Below the pieces are notes generated by a model that was not told the DNA's origin, did no database searches, and worked only from the letters and a program-made list of their open reading frames with translations. Shown in pieces: positions 43,581 through 51,273 of a stretch of 64,000 nucleotides of DNA. Both the position numbers and the translations under genes were made by a program. How positions within the stretch are numbered: position 1 is the stretch's first letter; every line of letters begins with the position of its first letter. Source of the stretch: Paenibacillus oleatilyticus (GTDB lineage: Bacteria > Bacillota > Bacilli > Paenibacillales > NBRC-103111); NCBI RefSeq assembly GCF_018998565.1, contig NZ_JAHNZO010000014.1:117306-181305 (forward strand), read 5' to 3'.

Positions 43581-43795
43581 GTGCTTAGAGATCCGGCGGA
43601 TCGATACGAACTGCGGGAATGGCAGAGTGCTGCCGCCGGACGGCTAAGGGAAGCGGGAGCGACGGTCTACGTGACCGGCCGCAGCTCGCGGGGACAGCTC
43701 TCTGATATGGGCCGGACGGAAACGATCGAGGAGGCGGCGGAGCAGGGCTTTTACGCCGAGTCATTGGCGGCTATGCAGGAGTGCAGGGGGCTCCG
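43581..43795 (+). pseudogene. Remnant of a short-chain dehydrogenase gene
   Basis: Behind AAAAGGAG, a GTG opens a frame whose central part reads LREAGATVYVTGRSSRGQLSDMGRTETIEEAAE, which is strand beta-2 and its loop of an SDR Rossmann fold. The N-terminal glycine motif and everything after this part are missing. A terminator-like hairpin follows. It has the position expected for the WYL regulator's target. Confidence 0.65.
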
Positions 43796-43802
43796 TGCTG
43801 GG

Positions 43803-43856
43803 CAACGTCAAAAAGGACTGCGGGGGAACGATCTCCGCAGTCCATTTTTGACGTTG
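43803..43856. terminator. Long bidirectional hairpin terminator
   Basis: CAACGTCAAAA pairs with TTTTGACGTTG outside, and GGACTGCGGG with CTCCGCAGTCC inside. Confidence 0.75.
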
Positions 43857-43860
43857 CGCG

Positions 43861-44766
43861 TCAGGAGGTGATAAACTGGCCTCCGTTCACATGCAGCGTC
43901 TCGCCGGTGACGAATCTGGAATCGTCGCTTGCGAGGTATACGTAGGCCGGCGCCAGCTCGAACGGCTGGGCGGCCCGGCCCATCGGCGTATCCGTGCCGA
44001 ACGTCTTCACCTGCTCAGCGGGGAAGCTGGAGACCGTCAGCGGGGTCCAGACGGGTCCCGGGGCTACGCTGTTCACCCGGATGCCTTGCTCGACCAGCGA
44101 GAGCGCCAGTGACCGGGTAAAGGTGACGATGGCCCCTTTGGTGGACGAATAGTCGATCAATTGCCTGTTGCCTCGGTAGGCGGTGACCGAAGCCGTATTA
44201 ATGATGGAGTCGCCCGCCTTCATATAAGGCAAAGCCGCCTGAGTAACGAAAAAGAACGAGAATATATTCGTTCGGAACGTCTCGATCAGCTGCTCCTCCG
44301 AAATATCCAGGATGCTCCACTGCGGATATTGCACGCCCAGATTATTGACCAGCACGTCCAGCTTGCCGAACGTGGCAACAGTCTGGGCGACGATGCCCGT
44401 GCAAGAAGCTTTATCCCGCAGGTCTGCCGGGATCGTCAGGCAGCGGCGGCCAAGCTGCTCGATATGCTGCTTCGTTTCGGCCGCGTCCGGATGTTCGTAT
44501 AAATATGCGATAGATACATCGGCGCCTTCTTTGGCAAAGGCGACGGCGATCGCGCGTCCGATCCCGCTGTCCCCGCCCGTAATCAGGGCTGCTTTGCCAA
44601 GGAGCTTGCCGCTGCCGACGTAGGCGGGGTTGTCGAAGATCGGCCGCGGGTTCATCAAATATTCGAGTCCGGGCTGTCGCTCCTGATGCTGGGGCGGGAA
44701 CGCAATCGGCTTTTCGCGGCACTCCGTTTCCATCGCATAATAGGGGTATTCAGGGTAAGGCTTCAT
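43861..44766 (-). CDS. SDR-family oxidoreductase (YhdF / general-stress-protein-39 like)
   Basis: 301 residues with a 50-residue N-terminal extension (PPQHQERQPGLEYLMNPRP) typical of this branch. Cofactor loop ALITGGDSGIGRAIAVAFAKEG, VNNLGVQYPQ, catalytic Ser in INTASVTAYRG and YSSTKGAIV (Tyr and Lys). C-terminal VTGETLHVNGG. CGGAGG precedes the ATG. NAD(P)-dependent; the substrate is unknown. Confidence 0.93.
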   Translation of the reverse strand: MKPYPEYPYYAMETECREKPIAFPPQHQERQPGLEYLMNPRPIFDNPAYVGSGKLLGKAALITGGDSGIGRAIAVAFAKEGADVSIAYLYEHPDAAETKQHIEQLGRRCLTIPADLRDKASCTGIVAQTVATFGKLDVLVNNLGVQYPQWSILDISEEQLIETFRTNIFSFFFVTQAALPYMKAGDSIINTASVTAYRGNRQLIDYSSTKGAIVTFTRSLALSLVEQGIRVNSVAPGPVWTPLTVSSFPAEQVKTFGTDTPMGRAAQPFELAPAYVYLASDDSRFVTGETLHVNGGQFITS

Positions 44767-44974
44767 AAGGAACCTCCGATCCAGCGTAAATATGGGCTTT
44801 TGCTGATAGTGTATTCCCGTTGGGCGCTATGGGTGCACTCCCGGGTTTGGGTTACGTCCGGGTCATACGCGTACTTAAGAAAGTTTTAAGCTCTGAGGAT
44901 GGGATTTCTTCAGGATTTTCGTTTAATATATAGAGTAGAAGGGCAAACAAAGAATAGTTAATGGGGGGCTACTT

Positions 44975-46183
44975 ATGTTGACGAACGGCGAGATCCCCGC
45001 GGCTGCGCGCGTTTTGGTGCTCTCCGGCGACTTGGGTGACGGTCACCGGCAGGCGGCGCGGGCGCTGGCGGAAACATGCGGAGAAGGCTTGGCAGAACGT
45101 GTCCGGGCCGAGGTGATCGATTTTATGCAGGAAGTATATCCGTATCTTCATCCGATGGTGAAGTACTGCTTTATGAAGGGCGTCGAGAAAGTGCCGTCGG
45201 TCTACGGTTATTTATATCGAAAAACAAGACGGAAAGAGGCAATGCCGATTCCGTTCAAAACGTTTTTAAGCTTGGGGCTGTCCCGGTTCCTGACACTCTT
45301 GGAGGAGAAAAAGCCGGATATTATCGTCTGCACGTTCCCGCTGGCTGCGGCGGCCGTCTCGCTGCTGAAAGAAAAGGGTGCGGTTTCTACGCCACTCGTT
45401 ACCGTCATTACGGACCATACCGACCACAGCCTGTGGCTGCAGCCGCATACGGACTTGTATCTGGTCGGGTCCGAGCAGGTAGCGGCCGCGCTGCGTCTGC
45501 ACGGCGTGTCGTCCTCCCGCGTCCGGGTGACCGGCATTCCGGTTCGCAGCCGCTTCTCCGAATCGTTCGACCGGGTCCGGCTGTGCCAGTCGTTCGGGCT
45601 CGATCCGCAGCGCCCGGTCGTACTCGTGATGGGCGGCGGCAGCGGCATGCTGGACGGAAGCGTCCGTTCGCTGATCCGTTCGACGTCTCTGCTGGAGCGG
45701 CTGCAGCTGGTCGTCATTTGCGGAAGCAACGCGGCCGTGCGGGAAGAGCTGGAAGCGGAGCTGCGGGAGCATCCGACGAACCGCGTCATTGTCAAAGGAT
45801 TCGTGGAGGAAATTCACGAATGGATGGCAGTCGCCGATTTGCTCGTGACGAAGCCGGGCGGGCTGACGACGGCGGAGGCGGTCGCCGTTGGCTTGCCGAT
45901 GCTGCTCTATAAGCCGATTCCCGGCCAGGAAGAAGACAATGCCGCGGTGCTGGAGAAGGCTGGCGTCGCCATCCGGGCGACAGCCGCCCGGACGCTCCAG
46001 GATCAGCTGCTGGAGCTCGCGGACAACCGGCTTGCGCTGGCCGCGATGAAGGGTAGGGCACGGCAGTTCCGCCGCCAGCGCCCGACCGAACAGGCTTGGG
46101 ATGCGATTATGCATCTTCAGCAGACGGCGTCTTCCGTGCGGCAAGCGTGGCAGGCGACGACTACGATTCGCGAGGCGTGGTAG
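44975..46183 (+). CDS. MGDG-synthase/UgtP-type glycosyltransferase
   Basis: 402 residues. The N-terminal MGDG-synthase domain reads RVLVLSGDLGDGHRQAARAL (sugar-acceptor side). The C-terminal GT28 domain contains VVLVMGGGSGMLDG, VKGFVEEIHEWMAVADLLVTKPGGLTTAEAVAVGLPMLLYKPIPGQEEDNA. It would transfer a sugar from UDP-sugar to diacylglycerol or a similar lipid, giving glycolipid anchors; LTA synthase encoded 9 kb away could use such an anchor, but the link is inference. Confidence 0.9.
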   Translation: MLTNGEIPAAARVLVLSGDLGDGHRQAARALAETCGEGLAERVRAEVIDFMQEVYPYLHPMVKYCFMKGVEKVPSVYGYLYRKTRRKEAMPIPFKTFLSLGLSRFLTLLEEKKPDIIVCTFPLAAAAVSLLKEKGAVSTPLVTVITDHTDHSLWLQPHTDLYLVGSEQVAAALRLHGVSSSRVRVTGIPVRSRFSESFDRVRLCQSFGLDPQRPVVLVMGGGSGMLDGSVRSLIRSTSLLERLQLVVICGSNAAVREELEAELREHPTNRVIVKGFVEEIHEWMAVADLLVTKPGGLTTAEAVAVGLPMLLYKPIPGQEEDNAAVLEKAGVAIRATAARTLQDQLLELADNRLALAAMKGRARQFRRQRPTEQAWDAIMHLQQTASSVRQAWQATTTIREAW

Positions 46184-46186
46184 GCG

Positions 46187-46224
46187 AAAGCTGCTCATTC
46201 CGGAATGGGATGAGCGGCTTTTTT
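46187..46224 (+). terminator. Rho-independent terminator
   Basis: AAAGCTGCTCATT pairs with AATGGGATGAGCGGCTTT, then T. Confidence 0.8.
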
Positions 46225-46234
46225 AAACGCAAAC

Positions 46235-46261
46235 AAAAAAACGCCCCCTCGGCAGGGGCGT
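46235..46261 (-). terminator. Terminator of the yhfH-like gene
   Basis: Minus strand: CGCCCCTGCC, short loop, GGGGGCG, then seven T. Confidence 0.7.
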
Positions 46262-46265
46262 CAGG

Positions 46266-46439
46266 CTATTCCGGATGAGCTATCGGCCCGGGGATCGGGC
46301 TGAGCGGATAGAACGTATGACCTTTGCACTTCGTACAGGTGGACGTGTAACAATCGGCCATTTCCTCCAGCGGTTCGCCGCACGTATCGCAGCATTTGGA
46401 GGGCAGGGTCTCATAAAACTCGGTCGTTCGCATCAACAA
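46266..46439 (-). CDS. yhfH: YhfH-family small zinc-ribbon-like protein
   Basis: 57 codons. TTG 46439 has GGGAG nine bases upstream; ATG 46433 is an alternative start. The product contains FYETLPSKCCDTCGEPLEEMADC and TCTKCKGHTFYPLSP: two Cys pairs able to bind zinc, and the YPLSP end known from YhfH proteins. Function unknown. Its own terminator follows. Confidence 0.8.
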   Translation of the reverse strand: MLMRTTEFYETLPSKCCDTCGEPLEEMADCYTSTCTKCKGHTFYPLSPIPGPIAHPE

Positions 46440-46561
46440 TGAGCATCACTCCCTGTGTTCATGATACTCTCACTATACAGGAAACTAATGGAAAATGTAA
46501 ACGCTTCTTAAGGGAGGAGAAGCCTTTTTTTGTATCTGGCTGCTGCAATAAGCTGCGGAGC

Positions 46562-47569
46562 TTAGGCTCCTCTGCCTTTAGCGATGCTCTTGGGCAAGCC
46601 GTTGCCCGTACCGCGCAGCGGGCTCAAAAAAAAAGTGCTCGTTCCTTCGCGATACGTGAAGAACCGGTTTCTTCCCGACAATTTGGCGCGGTACATGGCG
46701 GCGTCCGCATTTTTCAGCATAGTCGTACAGCTGGACCCGGGAACGGAGCCGAGGCAGATGCCGATGCTGCCGGAGACATGGACCATCTTTCCCGCCAAGC
46801 GGTAAGGGGTCTTGATTGTTTCGAGCATGTCGGAAGCCGTTTTCTGGGCGGACGCCTCGCTGCACTGGAGCGCGACCAGCAGAAATTCGTCCCCGCCTAG
46901 GCGGAATATTTGCCGATGCTTGTTCTGGAACGCTTTTAAACGCTGCCCCACTTCCCAAATCAACATATCTCCGATGTCGTGTCCGAGCGTATCGTTGACG
47001 GATTTAAATTCGTCTAGGTCCAAAAATAAGAACGCCGCATTCCGGTTTACGGTATTTTTCTCGGCGTAGCGGTCCCAAGCATTCCGGTTGAGCAAACCGG
47101 TCAAAGGATCGGTATACGCCAGCTTTTCGAGCGCTTGCCGCTGGAGGCGCATCGCCCGCCAAGCGACGATATACACAAGACACATCGCGGCCAGAACGCC
47201 GAACAGCAAAAACAAATCTACCGGGCGTAGGACGGAGTGGACGAAATGAGCTCTGTCGTCATCCGGAGCGATGGCGGCTTCGCTACCTGTTATATACATC
47301 GTTGCCATCCCGATCATCGTGAGCAAGCCGCCGCCCGCCAGTCGAAGGCGGCTTTTGTTTCCGAACAGAGCCAGATGAAAGATAAGGAACGTCGTCATGA
47401 TGCCAGCAAGTAAAGAAATAAGGGTTAAAGTCGTATCATAGCGCACGTTGTCATCCCAGTGGAATACCAGCACGGCCAAATGCGCGGACCACACGCTCCC
47501 CGTGACGAACGAAGCCGCCGCGAACCAACGGTTTCTGATTCGTCCAAGGACGTGCGACAGATGGAACAC
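46562..47569 (-). CDS. Diguanylate cyclase (GGDEF) with degenerate MHYT-like membrane sensor
   Basis: Makes cyclic di-GMP. 335 residues from GTG 47569, which has AAGGAG ten bases upstream; the frame is open further but without a site. The membrane part has about five or six helices; VWSAHLAVLVF, YDTTLTLISLLAGI and GMATMYITGSEAAI are recognisably MHYT repeats, but with the key Met-His-Tyr-Thr residues partly replaced. The GGDEF domain is intact (FLDLDEFKSVNDTLGHDIGD and the active site LGGDEFLL), so catalysis should work. Confidence 0.88.
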   Translation of the reverse strand: MFHLSHVLGRIRNRWFAAASFVTGSVWSAHLAVLVFHWDDNVRYDTTLTLISLLAGIMTTFLIFHLALFGNKSRLRLAGGGLLTMIGMATMYITGSEAAIAPDDDRAHFVHSVLRPVDLFLLFGVLAAMCLVYIVAWRAMRLQRQALEKLAYTDPLTGLLNRNAWDRYAEKNTVNRNAAFLFLDLDEFKSVNDTLGHDIGDMLIWEVGQRLKAFQNKHRQIFRLGGDEFLLVALQCSEASAQKTASDMLETIKTPYRLAGKMVHVSGSIGICLGSVPGSSCTTMLKNADAAMYRAKLSGRNRFFTYREGTSTFFLSPLRGTGNGLPKSIAKGRGA

Positions 47570-47697
47570 GCTGCAACAACTCCTTTTTTTTGAATGGTTT
47601 ATCCGTCCTATTCTAACAAATAAATCTGAACAAAATCTATACAACGCTCTCCGCCGGCTCCTCTCGTTATATAAAACTCCTGATAGCCAGTAAGCAA

Positions 47698-47947
47698 AGC
47701 GGCTTGGCAGCCGTACCGGAGGACGAGATGGCATGCCGTATGGATTGCGTCGAATTTGAGCTGGGCGTTTCGGACCGGCTGCGGGACTTGATCACCACTG
47801 ATGGAATGCGGCTGAATCAAATATTGAAAAATTCACTGCCCACCGCCTTCGCTGGAGCTGGCGAAGCTGTTGGGCGGCCGCTTGACGCTGCGAAGCGAGG
47901 AAGGAAAAGGAAGCACCTTCACGCTGTATTTACCGGATTCAAGGTAA
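47698..47947 (+). pseudogene. Remnant of a sensor histidine kinase
   Basis: One frame gives VSDRLRDLITTDGMRLNQIL (the region before the N box of a HATPase domain). About 20 bases later a second frame gives [20 protein letters not shown] then [11 protein letters not shown] and a stop, the exact C-terminal pattern of hybrid-type kinases. The N, G1 and F boxes between them are missing, so an internal deletion and a frameshift have destroyed the gene. Confidence 0.75.
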
Positions 47948-48008
47948 AAACTATATGCGCTGCCCTATGATCAAGGCGAAAAAATTAGACTCGTAATTTT
48001 TTGTACGG

Positions 48009-48023
48009 TACTTTACAAAAGTA
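48009..48023. promoter_or_regulatory. Operator-like palindrome before the nitroreductase gene
   Basis: TACTTT-ACA-AAAGTA is a perfect inverted repeat 55 bases before the start. It resembles operators of HxlR/MarR-type (YodB-like) redox repressors, which control nitroreductases in Bacillus. No such regulator is encoded nearby. Confidence 0.5.
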
Positions 48024-48077
48024 AGTTAATTGCGTTATTATACTAAATAGAGTTATACAATAAAAGGAGTGGAAATT

Positions 48078-48695
48078 ATGAGCCAAGTTGAACAACAACA
48101 AACCGCAGAGCAAGTTATTCTGTCCCGTCATTCCGTTCGTCAATATCAACGGGACGTTGTGATCCCGGATGCGGAGCTGAATGAAATTTTGGAGCTGGCC
48201 GCAAGCGCACCGTCGTCCTGGAACTTGCAGCACTGGCGTTTCCTGGTCATCCGCGAGCAGGCGAACAAAGACCGTCTTCTGCCGATTGCGTTTGGCCAAC
48301 AGCAAGTATCCGACGCATCTGCGGTTGTCGTCGTGCTCGGCGACCTGCAAGCGAACTTGACCGCCCCGATCGTCTTCGAGAAGGCGACGCCGGAAGTCCG
48401 CGACACGATGCTCGGCCAAATTAACGGCGCCTATGCGAACAATCCGACGGTAGGCCGCGACGAAGCGATCCGCAACGCCTCGCTGGCCGCTATGCAGCTT
48501 ATGTTGGCTGCGCGCGCGAAAGGCTACGACACGGTTCCGATGGGCGGGTACAATCCGGCTGCTTTGATCCAGGAGTTCAACATTCCGGAACGCTATATCC
48601 CAGTTATGCTTCTCCCGATCGGCAAAGCGGCAAGCCCGGCACGGGCGACAGAACGTCTGCCGCTCAGCGACGTGGTCATTAACGAGTCGTTCTAA
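48078..48695 (+). CDS. Nitroreductase-family protein
   Basis: 205 residues from ATG 48078 (AAAGGAG upstream). FMN-binding signatures: SRHSVRQYQRDVVIPDAELNEILELAASAPSSWNLQHWRFLVI and LAARAKGYDTVPMGGYNPAAL. It is like YdgI/YodC; reduction of quinones or nitro compounds with NAD(P)H is expected. Probably controlled by the palindrome upstream. Confidence 0.93.
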   Translation: MSQVEQQQTAEQVILSRHSVRQYQRDVVIPDAELNEILELAASAPSSWNLQHWRFLVIREQANKDRLLPIAFGQQQVSDASAVVVVLGDLQANLTAPIVFEKATPEVRDTMLGQINGAYANNPTVGRDEAIRNASLAAMQLMLAARAKGYDTVPMGGYNPAALIQEFNIPERYIPVMLLPIGKAASPARATERLPLSDVVINESF

Positions 48696-48722
48696 TTCGG
48701 AAAAGCCAATACCGACAAAAAT

Positions 48723-48772
48723 ACCCCCGGCAGCGCTCCTTTCAACAGGGAGTGAAGGCTACGGGGGTTTTT
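48723..48772. terminator. Bidirectional terminator
   Basis: ACCCCCG pairs with CGGGGGT with a partial inner stem, then T run. Confidence 0.65.
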
Positions 48773-48798
48773 CATGTTAAGGTTAAGCATCGGCGAAG

Positions 48799-49290
48799 TC
48801 ACTTGTCCGCATACCAGCGGTCATACTGTTCGTGCAGGTTATCGCGGGATATGCGGCTGCGGTGCAGGGACAGGCTGGGGGCTTGGCGGTTCAGCTCCGC
48901 GATCTGCTTGTTCGCATCCTCGAGAAGCGCGTCGATTTCCGGGTCGAAGGAGCTTTTGGCCATCCGACTCATCGCTTTCTCCATCAACGAGCCGATTTCC
49001 TTGCGCAGCATGACCCATGGATGCTCGACCTTGGCTTGCTTCAGCAAGGACGACCAGGCGTCTCCGGTCGGCACCGCTAGCGGCTTACCGAAACCAGGCA
49101 AATGCTCCAGGCCGCCGTTTTTGACAAAATCCTCGTAAGCCTCGTCAATCCAGCTTTGCCGTTCTTTCTCCGCTGCGAGCATGGCATCCCGGTCTTCAAG
49201 CGTTTCTTTCGGTAAAGGAATGATAGGGCGGTCTGTCGGATCTTTCCCGACACCGTACGTCTGATCCCGCTTGGGCGGCCGTTCGGACAT
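48799..49290 (-). CDS. DUF1992 (DnaJ subfamily C member 28-like) protein
   Basis: 163 residues from ATG 49290 (GGGAGGAG upstream). The signature WIDEAYEDFVKNGGLEHLPGFGKPLAVPTGD and HPWVMLRKEI defines DUF1992. There is no J domain. Function unknown in bacteria. Confidence 0.85.
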   Translation of the reverse strand: MSERPPKRDQTYGVGKDPTDRPIIPLPKETLEDRDAMLAAEKERQSWIDEAYEDFVKNGGLEHLPGFGKPLAVPTGDAWSSLLKQAKVEHPWVMLRKEIGSLMEKAMSRMAKSSFDPEIDALLEDANKQIAELNRQAPSLSLHRSRISRDNLHEQYDRWYADK

Positions 49291-49438
49291 GGTCATTCTC
49301 CTCCCGCATATCACTTTCTTTCAGAGTAGCCGATGCGCGGGCCGGGGTCAAGAAAGGCGTTTATCTAAGAATACCTCAACCAAAAAAGACTTGAAGTATC
49401 TGGGAATTTATAGTATTTTGGGTGTGGAGTGAAATTTA

Positions 49439-49453
49439 CTCTATTTTATAGAG
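49439..49453 (+). promoter_or_regulatory. Perfect palindrome overlapping the ribosome site of the Met-rich gene
   Basis: CTCTAT-TTT-ATAGAG; its right arm runs into the GAGGAGG ribosome site (49451-49457). It could fold back in the mRNA and modulate translation, or be a protein-binding site. Confidence 0.45.
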
Positions 49454-49465
49454 GAGGTGAACCAA

Positions 49466-49681
49466 GTGGAAAAAATGTGCATGAGCATGATGATGACGAT
49501 GTGTATGGATGAGATGATGTGCAAAATGAACTCCATGAAATCCATGATGAACATGATGATGGAAATGAAGATGATGGATGCCATGGATATGGACATGATG
49601 ATGTCCAAAATGCAAGAATGCGACGAAACGATGACGATGATGATGAACATGATGCGCGAGATGAAACAAGCGTCCATGTAA
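49466..49681 (+). CDS. Methionine-rich small protein (about 48% Met), unknown
   Basis: 71 residues from GTG 49466, placed seven bases after GAGGAGGTGA. 34 of 71 residues are methionine and four are cysteine (5, 13, 19, 52), in MXM, MXXM and MMM clusters. There are almost no aromatic or branched residues and no signal peptide. The pattern would suit Cu(I)/Ag(I) thioether binding or an oxidant sink, or an amphipathic Met-faced helix such as the SRP M domain. No homologue is recognised. That it is translated rests on the strong ribosome site and the intact frame. Confidence 0.7.
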   Translation: MEKMCMSMMMTMCMDEMMCKMNSMKSMMNMMMEMKMMDAMDMDMMMSKMQECDETMTMMMNMMREMKQASM

Positions 49682-49867
49682 TGACGCGCGTGTTCCGGCC
49701 TGATCCATTCGCTCAAAATGTTTCAGCCCTCTGCAGAGCAGTCTGTCTGCTGCATGCATCAAGATCACCGCCGGCTGAGCAGTCGTCTGCAAGCCGTGTT
49801 CGCACCAAGCCACTGGCAGAACGGTCCTCCGTATGCCGCATTTGCACTCCCGCGCAGGAAACACCCT

Positions 49868-50215
49868 CTAAGCTTGTTCCGCCTTGATTTTTCTGGAGAC
49901 CGTAAGGCGTTCCGTTTTCAATTCCATCACTTGCTCTCTGAGCCGTTCCGTAACCCACGAATCGTTCGTTTCCCGCAGCTCCCGGTAAAGCTCCAGCATT
50001 TTACGATTGATCGAATCGAAGGTCGTCCACAGCTCCTCAAGCTTTCTTGTACGCACAGCCTCCGATACATACGCGTCTTTTTGCTTCAGGATGTCCATGA
50101 TCTCCTGCTGCCAGACCGTATCTCCGATCCGTCCGGCGTAATTGTACAAATCCAGGTAGTCGTTGACCCAGAGTGCGGCTGCTGCTTTCATGGCAGAAGA
50201 AATCATGTTTGTCAT
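49868..50215 (-). CDS. Conserved-type helical protein, unknown
   Basis: 115 residues, predicted all-helical and charged (LWVNDYLDLYNYAGRIGDTVWQQEIMDILK ... RLREQVMELKTERLTVSRKIK), no membrane segment. AGGGGATG precedes the ATG, and a SigA-type promoter lies upstream. It is not recognised. Confidence 0.65.
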   Translation of the reverse strand: MTNMISSAMKAAAALWVNDYLDLYNYAGRIGDTVWQQEIMDILKQKDAYVSEAVRTRKLEELWTTFDSINRKMLELYRELRETNDSWVTERLREQVMELKTERLTVSRKIKAEQA

Positions 50216-50250
50216 CCCCTAGCATGGTAAAATCAACTTATTTACCTAGT

Positions 50251-50278
50251 ATTATACTCGGAATTATAAGGAATGCAA
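50251..50278 (-). promoter_or_regulatory. SigA-type promoter for the 49868-50215 gene
   Basis: Minus strand: TTGCAT, 16 bases, TATAAT, about 36 bases before the ATG. Confidence 0.7.
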
Positions 50279-50352
50279 CGTTTTTTTTGAAAATATTCCC
50301 TCGCGATCCGTTGACGTGTTGCATATGCCTGTTTCCAAAGCTGCGGAGCATA

Positions 50353-50361
50353 CATACAATA
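50353..50361 (+). promoter_or_regulatory. Possible sigma-K -10 element (YheC-like gene)
   Basis: CATACAATA, identical to the element at 36601-36609, 28 bases before the start. Confidence 0.45.
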
Positions 50362-50388
50362 CCATGATTTAGACGGGGAGGTGATCGA

Positions 50389-51129
50389 TTGGTTTATGCC
50401 AACACGAAGTGGGGGAAATACTCTTATCTGAAGACCGGAGCACGTTGGAAGCCGTACCTTCCGCAGACCCAATGGGCGAGCCGGGCTGCGGTCAGCTCCA
50501 TGCTGAAGCGCTGGGGGGCGGTTTACCTGAAGCCGAACAACGGCACGGGCGGCTACGGGATCATGAAAATAACCCGCACGGGCAATGGGCGCTACACGCT
50601 CAAGAGCGGCTATGCTACCCGGACGTTTCGTTCGTTCGGCAGCCTGTACTCCGCGGTTTCCAGACATACGGCCCGGCGAGGCTATCTCGTGCAAAAAGCA
50701 ATCCCGCTGCTGCATTACAAGAAACGCCCGTTCGATCTGCGCATCATGGTCCAACGCAACCGGCAGCGGGGCTGGGACGTGACGGGGATGGTCGGCCGGC
50801 TGGCCAGACCGAAAAAAATCGTCACGAACTATCACAACGGAGGAACCCCGATGCCCGTAGACAAGCTGATTTCCCCTCATATTCAGGGGAAACGGCGCGC
50901 CGGATTCATTCAAGAGCTGAAAACTCTGGGCAGAGGGGTCAGCGAGTATATGAGCGCAAAGTATCCGCATTTTCCTGCTTACGGCGTCGATGTCGCGATC
51001 GATTCTAAACTGAAGCCCTGGATTCTCGAAGTCAACACGAAGCCGGACAAATCGATTTTTAATGCCCTTAAAAACAAAACGATGTACAGACGCATTTTGG
51101 CTTACGCCCGGATGCAGAAGAGGTCCTAA
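50389..51129 (+). CDS. YheC/YheD-family ATP-grasp protein (spore-coat associated)
   Basis: 246 residues from TTG behind GGGGAGGTGAT. ATP-grasp features: AVYLKPNNGTGGYGIMKI, KKRPFDLRIMVQRNRQRGWDVTGMVGR, and the metal site VDVAIDSKLKPWILEVNTKPD. YheC and YheD of B. subtilis localise to the forespore or coat. The N-terminus is short compared with YheC, so it is the compact form common in Paenibacillus. Substrate unknown. Confidence 0.9.
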   Translation: MVYANTKWGKYSYLKTGARWKPYLPQTQWASRAAVSSMLKRWGAVYLKPNNGTGGYGIMKITRTGNGRYTLKSGYATRTFRSFGSLYSAVSRHTARRGYLVQKAIPLLHYKKRPFDLRIMVQRNRQRGWDVTGMVGRLARPKKIVTNYHNGGTPMPVDKLISPHIQGKRRAGFIQELKTLGRGVSEYMSAKYPHFPAYGVDVAIDSKLKPWILEVNTKPDKSIFNALKNKTMYRRILAYARMQKRS

Positions 51130-51138
51130 GCCGATTCA

Positions 51139-51169
51139 GCCCCTGCCTCTTGTCAGGCAAGGGTTTTTT
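51139..51169 (+). terminator. Rho-independent terminator
   Basis: CCCTGCCT pairs with AGGCAAGGG, followed by six T. Confidence 0.8.
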
Positions 51170-51273
51170 GTCATTTCCTTTAATCTTGCTTGGTGGACAA
51201 GCTGTATTTGTTTGATTGACTATATAATTTATGTGTAAAATAGTTTATATCAAAACTATAAGGATGGTACCGT

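Noticed and set aside
49436..49864. His-rich and Ile-rich minus-strand frames opposite the Met-rich gene
   Set aside because: ATG repeats read backwards give CAT (His) or ATC/ATT-like codons; the plus frame has the ribosome site.
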